From CAZQIC01 sp964593555 (GTDB lineage Bacteria; Bacteroidota; Bacteroidia; JAFLBG01), in the NCBI GenBank assembly GCA_964593555.1, contig CAZQIC010000169.1, forward strand, positions 1-8,086: DNA of 8,086 nt. The letters are read 5' to 3'. The notes beneath the pieces are model-generated. The model did not search any database and had not been told where the DNA came from. It saw only the letters and a program-made list of their open reading frames with translations. This document shows positions 1 to 5,848 of this stretch, piece after piece. Positions within the stretch are counted from its first letter, which is position 1. Each line of letters starts with the position of its first letter. Made by a program: the position numbers and the translations under genes.

Positions 1-1
1 T

Positions 2-136
2 GAAATTAAAAGTGAAGTATGCATAATAAACTTAATCGGTATAAACTCTATTGTATCTGCTTTAGTTTTCATCTCAATTGCATTTGAGAGTTGCAATATT
101 TTCAAGAAGGGGGCATGGGATCCTCTTCCCTCTTAA
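2..136 (+). CDS. Possible C-terminal end of a membrane protein, cut by the window edge
   Basis: One frame is open from base 2 to a TAA at 134-136 and encodes 44 residues with no start in view. It contains a hydrophobic stretch of about 25 residues (roughly VCIINLIGINSIVSALVFIS and on), then a short charged/polar tail ending in WDPLPS. This fits a final membrane helix with a short tail. The family is not recognisable from so little sequence. An open frame of this length could also arise by chance in AT-rich DNA. The stop lies 58 bp before the start of the next gene, which is normal spacing. Confidence 0.35.
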   Translation, partial: EIKSEVCIINLIGINSIVSALVFISIAFESCNIFKKGAWDPLPS

Positions 137-194
137 CATAAAACCAATTCGAAAAAGCAAAAAAAATAACCGTTACTTACAAGTCTCACTGATT

Positions 195-1064
195 ATGAAA
201 AAAACGAAATTATTTTCTTTATTAATATTCGCCACAACTATTGTATTTGCCCAGAAAGATCAGCATGGAAATCCAATTTTCAATAATGAGTCTATCAGCG
301 AAGAAAAAATTGACAATTTCGAACTGACTTCAAGTTATTACAACATCAGAGAAAATATTTCTAATAAGCAGTCTTCTGTTTATATAAGCGATAACCCTAC
401 AGCAGCAGATTACCTAAAATTTTCAAGAGATCTTCCCTCCTATTTTTTTATTATCCATAATGGCTCAAATGTTATCGTAATGATTATGCCCTTGCCAAAA
501 AATGATATTGATGGTAATACAACACTAACTTACAATGTTGTTAATCCAAACAATGGGAAAAGCACACAAATACCATGTAGTGTCTGGGGTGAGATAACCG
601 AAAAAAGAGCAGACGAACTTTTAAAACTTAAAGTAGATACAGCTGCAACAATTATTGACTTACCAAACAACGGGAAAGGGCTTTTGTTTAAGGGAATGGC
701 CTATAGAATTCAACCCTATGATAAACTCAAAGCAGAAGTGATCCAAATAGCAAAACAAATTGCAAACAACGATAAGAAAGAAGAAATTAAAGATCCTGTT
801 GAATACATAAAAAAGGAAACTGTTGGCGGAAAACTTGATTTCAATAGGTTCCTTGAAAAAGAAGAACAATCCTTCTTTATGTACGATGGAATAGCTTATA
901 ACAAAAAAGACTTTGCTATCTATTTGTGGGGTAAAAAAGTAAAAATACTGGGTATTGGTTCATCCAAAAAGGCCACAAAACTCTGGGAAGAAATTTACAA
1001 TAGAAAATTAACGGATCCTGAAAAAAAGGCATTGACTAGCGGCTTTGATAGTAAATCAAAATGA
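195..1064 (+). CDS. Secreted protein of unknown function (289 aa)
   Basis: The family is not recognised. The frame is open from an ATG at 78, but the ATG at 195 is chosen because it begins a textbook signal peptide: MKKTK, a hydrophobic core (LFSLLIFATTIVFA) and a likely signal peptidase I site before Gln20. The 39 upstream residues are rich in basic and mixed residues and look like read-through of a leader. No lipobox Cys is present, so a periplasmic or exported protein is expected rather than a lipoprotein. The mature part is soluble, with no further membrane helix. It has a central beta-rich stretch (about 85-135), a charged Lys/Glu-rich helical region (about 185-230) and an aromatic patch near the C-terminus (FFMYDGIAY, FAIYLWGKK). 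It appears to be transcribed alone, since a repeat-rich region follows. Confidence 0.7.
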   Translation: MKKTKLFSLLIFATTIVFAQKDQHGNPIFNNESISEEKIDNFELTSSYYNIRENISNKQSSVYISDNPTAADYLKFSRDLPSYFFIIHNGSNVIVMIMPLPKNDIDGNTTLTYNVVNPNNGKSTQIPCSVWGEITEKRADELLKLKVDTAATIIDLPNNGKGLLFKGMAYRIQPYDKLKAEVIQIAKQIANNDKKEEIKDPVEYIKKETVGGKLDFNRFLEKEEQSFFMYDGIAYNKKDFAIYLWGKKVKILGIGSSKKATKLWEEIYNRKLTDPEKKALTSGFDSKSK

Positions 1065-1092
1065 CACAAATGAAATATTATAATTAATTTTA

Positions 1093-1121
1093 AATCTCAT
1101 CAAAATAAAAATCATGAAATA
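1093..1121 (+). repeat. Direct repeat, left copy, bracketing the transposase block
   Basis: This 29-bp segment begins AATCTCATC and ends AAAAATCATGAAATA. It recurs in the same orientation at 2148-2175 with a single A missing from an A-run. In both places a palindromic element begins within a few bases of the final ATGAAATA. The segment resembles a Bacteroidota gene leader and start (AAAAATCATGAAA), but neither copy opens a convincing reading frame. Confidence 0.75.
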
Positions 1122-1125
1122 CCGC

Positions 1126-1150
1126 TCCGCAGGATATGTTATCCTGCGGA
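1126..1150. repeat. Outer left REP-like hairpin
   Basis: An 11-bp perfect stem (TCCGCAGGATA with TATCCTGCGGA) encloses a TGT loop. It is the exact reverse complement of the outer right hairpin at 1816-1838, whose loop is ACA. It has no T-run, so it reads as a REP element rather than a terminator. Confidence 0.85.
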
Positions 1151-1165
1151 ATAATACAAAATGCA

Positions 1166-1180
1166 GGGATTTACAATCCC
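1166..1180. repeat. Inner left hairpin
   Basis: GGGATT and AATCCC form a 6-bp stem with a TAC loop. In reverse complement the inner right hairpins share the same GGATTT..AATCC core, so this is the left partner of the 17-bp palindromes at 1785, 1913 and 2037. Confidence 0.7.
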
Positions 1181-1191
1181 ATTAAAATTTC

Positions 1192-1199
1192 TACTTTTG
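1192..1199 (+). promoter_or_regulatory. Candidate -7 promoter element of the transposase
   Basis: TACTTTTG matches the Bacteroidota -7 consensus TAnnTTTG exactly. It ends 7 bp before the transposase ATG, so transcripts would have almost no leader. No clear -33 TTG element is placed upstream, where the hairpins lie. The match could be chance in AT-rich DNA. Confidence 0.4.
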
Positions 1200-1206
1200 C
1201 TCATCA

Positions 1207-1775
1207 ATGAAACAAGGCATAAAACATACTATTAAAGATGACAAATCGTATTACCTTACTTTAACAGTAGCAGGTTGGGCCGATGTATTTACAAGGCTCA
1301 ATCACAAAAATGCAATCATTGAATCATTAAAGTATTGCCAGGAAAATAAAGGTTTAAATGTTTTTGCTTACTGTTTAATGACAAATCATTTACATATGAT
1401 CGTCAATACAAACAAGCCCTATTTACTAAAAGACACCATAAGAGATTTTAAAAGATATACATCTCAAAAATAGTTGACCAAATAATTTCTGAACCTGAGA
1501 GCAGACGTGAACGGCTAATATCTCTTTTCGCTATTGGCGCCGCAAATAGTAAGAAACATAAAGAATACAGATTTTGGCAGGAAGGCAACCATGCGATTGA
1601 ACTTTATTCGCATTCATTTGTATGGGATAAGATTAATTACATACATCAAAATCCCGTGCGGGCAAACTTTGTTAAAAATCCCGATGAGTGGTTATATTCT
1701 TCCGCGACTAATTATGCAGAAAAGGAATCGTTACTGCCTGTCGAATTAATATCTCATAAATTAATTACTTACTAA
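1207..1775 (+). pseudogene. REP-associated tyrosine transposase (Y1/HUH family), interrupted by a -1 frameshift
   Basis: The first part (88 codons, 1207-1473) holds the HUH metal-binding motif in MTNHLHMIV (His61, His63) and the segment RDFKRYTSQK, whose Tyr84 is the likely nucleophile. It ends at TAG 1471-1473 directly after AAAAA. Moving to the -1 frame at 1470 restores the rest of the family: IVDQII, SRRERLISLF, then FWQEGNHAIEL, YIHQNPVRANFV and EWLYSSATNY, ending at TAA 1773-1775. The joined protein would be about 189 aa, the usual full length for single-domain RAYT/Y1 proteins. These enzymes use a metal-bound HUH pair and one Tyr to cleave single-stranded hairpin DNA. Everything after the break is intact, so the lesion is recent, is a sequencing error in a homopolymer, or is bypassed by slippage of the Lys tRNA (A_AAA before TAG). 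No canonical slippery heptamer is present. Confidence 0.85.
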
Positions 1776-1784
1776 TGACATTTC

Positions 1785-1838
1785 ATGGATTACAAATCCA
1801 TAAATTTAGGTTTAACCGCAGGATAACATATCCTGCGG
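1785..1838. repeat. Right-hand hairpin pair, copy 1 (intact)
   Basis: The inner palindrome at 1785-1801 has a 7-bp stem (ATGGATT / AATCCAT) and an ACA loop. The outer hairpin at 1816-1838 has a perfect 10-bp stem (CCGCAGGATA / TATCCTGCGG) and an ACA loop. This is the only copy with both stems perfect, and its outer hairpin exactly mirrors the left end of the element. Confidence 0.85.
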
Positions 1839-1912
1839 AGCAAGCAGAAAAGGAATCGCTGCTGCCTGTCGAATTAATATCTCATAAATTAATTACTTAC
1901 TAATGATATTTC

Positions 1913-1966
1913 ATGGATTACAAATCCATAAATTTAGGTTTAACCGCAGAATAGCATATCCTGCGG
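1913..1966. repeat. Right-hand hairpin pair, copy 2 (one mismatch)
   Basis: The inner palindrome at 1913-1929 is identical to copy 1. The outer hairpin at 1944-1966 reads CCGCAGAATA / TATCCTGCGG with a GCA loop, so one G to A change breaks a stem pair (C-A mismatch). Confidence 0.8.
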
Positions 1967-2036
1967 AGCAACAGAAAAGGAATCGCTGCCTGTCGAATTA
2001 ATCTCTCATAAATTAATTACTTACTAATGGCATTTC

Positions 2037-2089
2037 ATGGATTACAAATCCATAAATTTAGGTTTAACCGCAGGATAGTATATCTGCGG
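2037..2089. repeat. Right-hand hairpin pair, copy 3 (one base lost)
   Basis: The inner palindrome at 2037-2053 is again identical. The outer hairpin at 2068-2089 has arms CCGCAGGATA and TATCTGCGG with a GTA loop. One C is missing from the right arm, leaving a bulged stem. Confidence 0.8.
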
Positions 2090-2147
2090 AGCAATAACTA
2101 TAACATAACTCACAGTAACTCCATTTTTACTACCTTAGCGCACCGTT

Positions 2148-2175
2148 AATCTCATCAAATAAAAATCATGAAATA
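2148..2175 (+). repeat. Direct repeat, right copy, bracketing the transposase block
   Basis: This 28-bp segment matches 1093-1121 except for one A fewer in an A-run. A weak Bacteroidota-like -7 motif (TACCTTAG, 2131-2138) lies just upstream, so the segment could be the native leader of the copper-domain gene. Its own ATG (2168-2170) reads ATG AAA TAG and cannot code. Confidence 0.7.
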
Positions 2176-2179
2176 GCCA

Positions 2180-2239
2180 TCCGCCTTAGACGGACAAACC
2201 TCCAAAAGGGATGCGTATTCCTCCCGATAGTTATCGGGA
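2180..2239. repeat. Palindromic insert between the leader-like repeat and the copper-domain gene
   Basis: Two palindromes lie here: TCCGCCTTAGACGGA (2180-2194, one mismatched pair) and TCCCGATAGTTATCGGGA (2222-2239, 7-8 bp arms with almost no loop). They are separated by a spacer containing CCTCCAAAAGGGATGCG. Similar palindromes are, from memory, common dispersed intergenic sequences in Bacteroidota. No protein-coding signal is seen. The second palindrome lies 32 bp before the chosen start codon and could affect the mRNA leader. Confidence 0.55.
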
Positions 2240-2271
2240 TGACAATCAGAAACTTTAAAAATTATATACAG

Positions 2272-4341
2272 ATGAAAAATCTACTTTTACTTTTATCAAT
2301 TTTATTAAGCACTAGTGTTTTTTGTATCACAACAACTGTTACCGCTTCCGGAACATCGTTCAGTCCCAGCACTTTTACAATAACGTACGGCGACTCTGTT
2401 AATTTTAACCTCGGAGGTAATCACAATGCAACCGAAGTAAGCCTGGCCACGTGGAATGCAAACGGCACAACTCCCCTTGGCGGTGGATTTGCAACAGCAA
2501 CAGGAGGAGGAATTGTAACACCGGTAACGCTTACCGTAGGTACACACTATTTTGTTTGTACACCCCATGCATCTATGGGGATGAAAGGAACTGTTGTTGT
2601 ACAGAATTGTACTATACCTACAACACCAGGCGTGATCAGTGGTAATAAAAGTATTTGCTCGGCAAGTCAAAACACATACAGCGTAACTGCTGTGTCGGGC
2701 GCCACATCTTATTCCTGGACACTCCCCGGCGGCTGGACAGGAACTTCCCTCACCAATATTATTACAACCACAGCCAGCGCAACAAGTGGAACTATTTCTG
2801 TTACTGCAGATAACATTTGCGGAGCGTCGGCCGTACAAACAGTATCGGTTTCAGTAAATACCATACCGGCAAGTCCCGGAGGTATCAGCGGTAATGTAAC
2901 TGTTTGCTTATCGAGTTCAAATACTTATAGCATAACAACTGTATCCGGCGCCACCTCCTATTCATGGACGCTGCCCGGCGGCTGGACAGGATCCTCTACC
3001 ATTAACTCAATATTCACTACAGCCAGCACGCTCAGCGGAAACGTTTCAGTTACGGCAAATAACACCTGCGGTTCTTCAGCGGCCCAAACACTTTCAGTAA
3101 CCGTTAATACACCACCGTCAGGACCGGGAGTTATTAGTGGAAACACAAGCACTTGCTCTGCCGGTTCTAATACTTACAGTGTAACAGCAGTATCAGGCGC
3201 AACAGGATATTCATGGACCTTGCCAAACGGCTGGACAGGAAATTCAACTACCAATTCTATTTCAACAACAGCGAGCAATACAAGCGGAACAGTTACAGTA
3301 AGTGCATCAAATGGCTGTGGATCGTCTACAGTGCAAACATTGCAGGTAACAGTTGATACATTGCCGCCAAGCATCGGTATCATTAACGGAGAAGATACTG
3401 TTTGTCAATTAAGTTTAAATACATACAGCGTTACAGGAACTACTGGTGCAAGTTCTTATACATGGTCAACACCTTCGGGCTGGAGCGGAAGTTCAATGAC
3501 CAACTCTATTTCTGTAGTCACAGGTTCTGTTAGTGGAATAATGACCGTATCTGTTATGGCAAACAATCCATGTGGCATTTCCACAACACAAACATTCACA
3601 GTGATGGTAAGCAGCAATGTAGCGCTTTCACAACCCGGAGCGATTAGCGGTAATATTTCCATTTGTCCGAATAGCACAAACACTTATAGTATAACAGCAA
3701 TGGGAGGCGCGACATCTTATACATGGAGTCTTCCAGGCGGATGGTCAGGAACTTCTGCAACAAATATTATTTCAACAGTAGCAGATATAACAAGCGGTGA
3801 TGTTTTTGTTTCCGCTGTAAATGGCTGCGGGGCATCGGCGCCACAAACCCTGAGCGTAACCGTGAATGTAGTTGATACTTCCCTTGCACAAAACGGAACT
3901 ATGTTAACAGCGAATGCTGCAGGTGCAACATACCAATGGATAAATTGCATTGGTAACACTCCTATTAATGGCGAGACCAATCAAATTTACACTGCTACAG
4001 TAAATGGTAATTACGCTGTTGTTGTAACGCACAATGGATGTAGTGATACCTCTTCATGTTATACCGTAAATAATGTAGGAATTACTGAAAGCAATGAATC
4101 ATTTGTAATTTCAATTCATCCAAATCCATCTAACGGAAATTTCCAGTTGGTTATTGAAAATTTAACACATAACCAAAAATACAATATGGAAATTTTTAAT
4201 GCACTGGGGAAAAAAGTTTACCAAACTGCAATTACCAATGCTAAATCGGATATTAATTTAAACGATAATGCAAAAGGAATTTATTTTATAAAACTTTATA
4301 CGGGGCAAAGTGTTGTTAGTAGGAGAGTTGTTATTGAGTAG
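2272..4341 (+). CDS. Secreted cupredoxin / PKD-like repeat protein with T9SS sorting domain
   Basis: The protein has 689 residues. The start at ATG 2272 is chosen over ATG 2239 because it begins a signal peptide (MKNLLLLLSILLSTSVFC), whereas 2239 lies inside a palindrome. Residues about 19-112 form a plastocyanin-like type I copper domain. Its candidate ligands are His51 (GGNHNATEV) and Cys96, His99 and Met104 (CTPHASMGM, the usual C-x2-H-x4-M spacing). Five PKD/Ig-like repeats start at residues 119, 202, 285, 368 and 455, each with PGxISGN..C, SYSWTLPGGWTG and a late Cys. A sixth Ig-like module (about 538-600) follows. The C-terminal type A sorting domain (about 611-689, with HPNPSNGN at 616-623) directs export through the outer membrane by T9SS. 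An extracellular or surface, copper-binding, adhesive or electron-transfer protein is plausible, but the actual role is not known. Confidence 0.85.
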   Translation: MKNLLLLLSILLSTSVFCITTTVTASGTSFSPSTFTITYGDSVNFNLGGNHNATEVSLATWNANGTTPLGGGFATATGGGIVTPVTLTVGTHYFVCTPHASMGMKGTVVVQNCTIPTTPGVISGNKSICSASQNTYSVTAVSGATSYSWTLPGGWTGTSLTNIITTTASATSGTISVTADNICGASAVQTVSVSVNTIPASPGGISGNVTVCLSSSNTYSITTVSGATSYSWTLPGGWTGSSTINSIFTTASTLSGNVSVTANNTCGSSAAQTLSVTVNTPPSGPGVISGNTSTCSAGSNTYSVTAVSGATGYSWTLPNGWTGNSTTNSISTTASNTSGTVTVSASNGCGSSTVQTLQVTVDTLPPSIGIINGEDTVCQLSLNTYSVTGTTGASSYTWSTPSGWSGSSMTNSISVVTGSVSGIMTVSVMANNPCGISTTQTFTVMVSSNVALSQPGAISGNISICPNSTNTYSITAMGGATSYTWSLPGGWSGTSATNIISTVADITSGDVFVSAVNGCGASAPQTLSVTVNVVDTSLAQNGTMLTANAAGATYQWINCIGNTPINGETNQIYTATVNGNYAVVVTHNGCSDTSSCYTVNNVGITESNESFVISIHPNPSNGNFQLVIENLTHNQKYNMEIFNALGKKVYQTAITNAKSDINLNDNAKGIYFIKLYTGQSVVSRRVVIE
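2626..3882 (+). repeat. Five in-frame tandem repeats coding for PKD-like domains
   Basis: Repeat units begin at 2626, 2875, 3124, 3373 and 3634. Three successive intervals are exactly 249 bp (83 codons), and the fourth is 261 bp because repeat 4 carries four extra codons. The protein pattern is well kept, but the DNA has diverged with many third-position changes, so this is an old duplication rather than a recent slippage expansion. Repeat 4 is the most divergent (IGIINGEDTVC, STPSGWSG). The region is visibly richer in G and C than the flanking intergenic DNA. Confidence 0.85.
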
Positions 4342-4371
4342 ATCCGTTAAATTATAGTAAAGCAAAATAGC

Positions 4372-4812
4372 GTGAAATATATTCTAATTGTTTCAACCTT
4401 ACTATTTTCATACTTTTCATTTGGACAAAGTGCTTTTGGAATAGCAAACACAGTTACAACTATTGACCCTAAAAATTTTACTTTTAAAGAAGTAAAATTC
4501 AAGGTTCTGGATGTTAAACAAAAAGAAAAAACATATCAACTTGGGTTTAAAGGCAACAAGATCTACGTAATTAATTCTTCAGGCCAGGTACAGCCTTTTA
4601 AGGTATTATCCTATGAAGTAACATGTTTGGATCACGGAAGTGTGGTAACAATACTAGCAACCGGCAACAATATGACACGTTATGGATTTGCAGACTGTTT
4701 CAAAATAAATAGCAAGGGTGAAAAATTTGAATTTGAGAATATTATAATAATAGATGATGCAAAAGTGAAATATAAAAATCTTGTTGCTAATACAACTTTG
4801 CAAAAGTTATAA
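4372..4812 (+). CDS. Small secreted protein of unknown function (146 aa)
   Basis: The family is not recognised. The start is GTG at 4372, since no in-frame ATG lies between it and the preceding stop (TAA 4348-4350). The GTG opens a clear signal peptide (MKYILIVSTLLFSYFSFG, cleavage near Gln19 or Ser20). The mature protein of about 127 residues is predicted to be soluble and beta-rich. It has two cysteines (Cys85, Cys109) that could pair in the periplasm, and the motifs VTCLDHGSVV and RYGFADCFKI. It starts 30 bp after the stop of the copper-domain gene on the same strand with no visible terminator between, so co-transcription is likely. It ends 66 bp before the convergent purC stop. Confidence 0.65.
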   Translation: MKYILIVSTLLFSYFSFGQSAFGIANTVTTIDPKNFTFKEVKFKVLDVKQKEKTYQLGFKGNKIYVINSSGQVQPFKVLSYEVTCLDHGSVVTILATGNNMTRYGFADCFKINSKGEKFEFENIIIIDDAKVKYKNLVANTTLQKL

Positions 4813-4866
4813 TACACAAACCTTACCTTACAACCGATTCCAACAACCATCAACTGACCAACAACC

Positions 4867-4894
4867 CAGTACTCAGTACTATGTACTCAATACT
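4867..4894. repeat. Four-unit heptamer repeat between convergent genes
   Basis: The units are CAGTACT, CAGTACT, ATGTACT and CAATACT in direct succession (period 7). The last 16 bp of the array are also the final codons and stop of purC on the minus strand. AGTACT is itself palindromic, so the array can also fold. The upstream stretch 4813-4866 is C/A-rich on the plus strand and shows no terminator hairpin with a T-run in either direction. Confidence 0.7.
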
Positions 4895-5829
4895 CCAAGA
4901 AACTTAAGAATATTCTTCTCTATCCTCGCGGGAACATTTTCGGCATTGTGTTTTACAAACTTATCGCCGGTAATTTTTTCATAAAGCTCGATATATCTTT
5001 CTGAAATTTCAGCTACAAATTCATCCGGCATAAAAGGTACCTGCTGCCCTTCTTTACCCTGGAAATTATTTTGTATCAGCCATTGACGCACAAACTCTTT
5101 TGATAATTGTTTTTGCGCTTCGTCCTTTTTCTGTCTCTCTTCGTATCCTTCTTTATAAAAATAACGCGATGAATCAGGAGTATGTATCTCATCTATCAAA
5201 TAAATTTTTCCATCTCTTTTTCCAAACTCATATTTAGTATCAACTAGTAACAATCCCATTTTATCCGCTATTTCGCAGCCGCGTTGATACAATGCACGGG
5301 TGTATTTTTCTAATTGTACATAATCTGCTTCACTAACTATCCCTTTCTTTAAAATATCTTCACGGGAAATATCTTCATCATGTCCTTCCGATGCTTTGGT
5401 GGTAGGCGTTATAACAGGAACAGGAAGTTTATCATTTTCTTTTAATCCATCCGGCAAGGTAACACCACATACAACTTTCCTTCCGGCCTTGTATTCGCGC
5501 GCTGCATGGCCTGCAAGGTATCCGCGTATTACCATTTCTACTTTAAAGGGCTCGCATAAATGACCGATGCTTACCATAGGGTCCGGCACATCAACTATCC
5601 AATTAGGAACAATATCAGCAGTAGCTTTTAAAAATTTACTTGCCACCTGGTTCAACACTTGTCCTTTAAAAGGAATTCCCTTTGGCAACACCACATCAAA
5701 TGCAGAGATGCGATCGCTTGCTACCATCACCAGGTATTTACCATCTATATTATATACATCACGCACTTTACCCTTGTAAAAACCTTTTTGCCCGGGAAAA
5801 GAAAAATTAGTTGCCGTTACTGCTTCCAT
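4879..5829 (-). CDS. purC: Phosphoribosylaminoimidazole-succinocarboxamide (SAICAR) synthase
   Basis: This cytoplasmic enzyme (EC 6.3.2.6) joins CAIR with aspartate using ATP to make SAICAR in de novo purine synthesis. All family blocks are visible in the 316-residue product. They are GKVRDVY (20-26), SDRISAFD (38-45) with the following PKGIPFKGQVLN, RGYLAG (102-107), PTTKASEGHDEDIS (142-155), DTKYEFG (197-203) and DEIHTPDSSR (213-222). The length fits the long form of about 300 residues (ADE1-like), rather than the shorter enzyme of about 240 residues found in many bacteria. It starts at ATG 5827-5829, 19 bp after the phoH stop on the same strand, and is probably co-transcribed with it. The last residues (VLST) and the stop lie inside a heptamer repeat, so the extreme C-terminus may vary between strains. 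Confidence 0.97.
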   Translation of the reverse strand: MEAVTATNFSFPGQKGFYKGKVRDVYNIDGKYLVMVASDRISAFDVVLPKGIPFKGQVLNQVASKFLKATADIVPNWIVDVPDPMVSIGHLCEPFKVEMVIRGYLAGHAAREYKAGRKVVCGVTLPDGLKENDKLPVPVITPTTKASEGHDEDISREDILKKGIVSEADYVQLEKYTRALYQRGCEIADKMGLLLVDTKYEFGKRDGKIYLIDEIHTPDSSRYFYKEGYEERQKKDEAQKQLSKEFVRQWLIQNNFQGKEGQQVPFMPDEFVAEISERYIELYEKITGDKFVKHNAENVPARIEKNILKFLGVLST

Positions 5830-5848
5830 AAAGCGATAAAATTTGAAT

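Larger units (their letters stand above)
1124..1841 (+). mobile_element. RAYT-type element: frameshifted Y1 transposase between mirrored hairpin pairs
   Basis: The unit is about 718 bp. Its left 26 bp (1124-1149) and right 26 bp (1816-1841) are perfect reverse complements of each other, and each contains a hairpin with CCGCAGGATA / TATCCTGCGG arms. Just inside lies a second hairpin on each side, with a GGATT-type stem (1166-1180 left, 1785-1801 right). The order is outer hairpin, inner hairpin, transposase, inner hairpin, outer hairpin. This resembles the BIME layout known for REP-associated tyrosine transposases, which cut and join single-stranded hairpin DNA. Family knowledge says such genes are usually single-copy and domesticated. 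Whether this unit moves is unknown, and its gene is interrupted. Confidence 0.75.
1716..2094 (+). repeat. Three tandem copies of the transposase 3' tail plus hairpin pair
   Basis: The copies are 1716-1843 (128 bp), 1844-1970 (127 bp) and 1971-2094 (124 bp). Each begins CAGAAAAGGAATCG and carries the last 18-19 sense codons of the transposase with its stop. Each then has a short spacer, the ATGGATT/AATCCAT palindrome, a common TAAATTTAGGTTTAA linker, and the CCGCAGGATA-type hairpin ending GGAGCAA. Copy 1 is the real gene end. Differences in the coding portion are TTA to CTG (Leu), loss of one whole CTG codon and ATA to ATC (Ile). Elsewhere they are single substitutions and short indels. The stretch 1776-2271 holds no other gene. 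Confidence 0.9.

Noticed and set aside
78..194. N-terminal extension of the first secreted protein from ATG 78
   Set aside because: The signal peptide begins at ATG 195. The extension would bury it behind 39 residues that look like translated leader.
660..869. Antisense Phe-rich open frame of 69 codons
   Set aside because: It is the complement of Lys/Asn-rich coding sequence, so its hydrophobic look is a composition artefact.
1114..1185. 23-codon open frame starting MKYRSAGYV through the left hairpins
   Set aside because: It consists mostly of hairpin DNA, and its start is the ATG of a repeat whose other copy stops after two codons. No sign of selection for coding.
1534..1749. Open frame of 71 codons inside the second half of the transposase
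   Set aside because: It overlaps the well-conserved -1 frame continuation of the transposase in a different frame and resembles no protein family.
1716..2094. CRISPR array
   Set aside because: The periodic unit is about 125 bp of near-identical sequence with no variable spacers, and no cas genes are present. It is a tandem duplication of a transposase tail.
2239..2271. Upstream ATG start for the copper-domain protein
   Set aside because: This ATG is partly inside the TCCCGATA palindrome and would add 11 polar residues before a clean signal peptide.
2305..3980. Several antisense open frames opposite the PKD repeats
   Set aside because: They recur at the same place in each repeat and reflect the biased codon use of Ser/Thr/Gly-rich repeats. 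They have no starts or motifs of their own.
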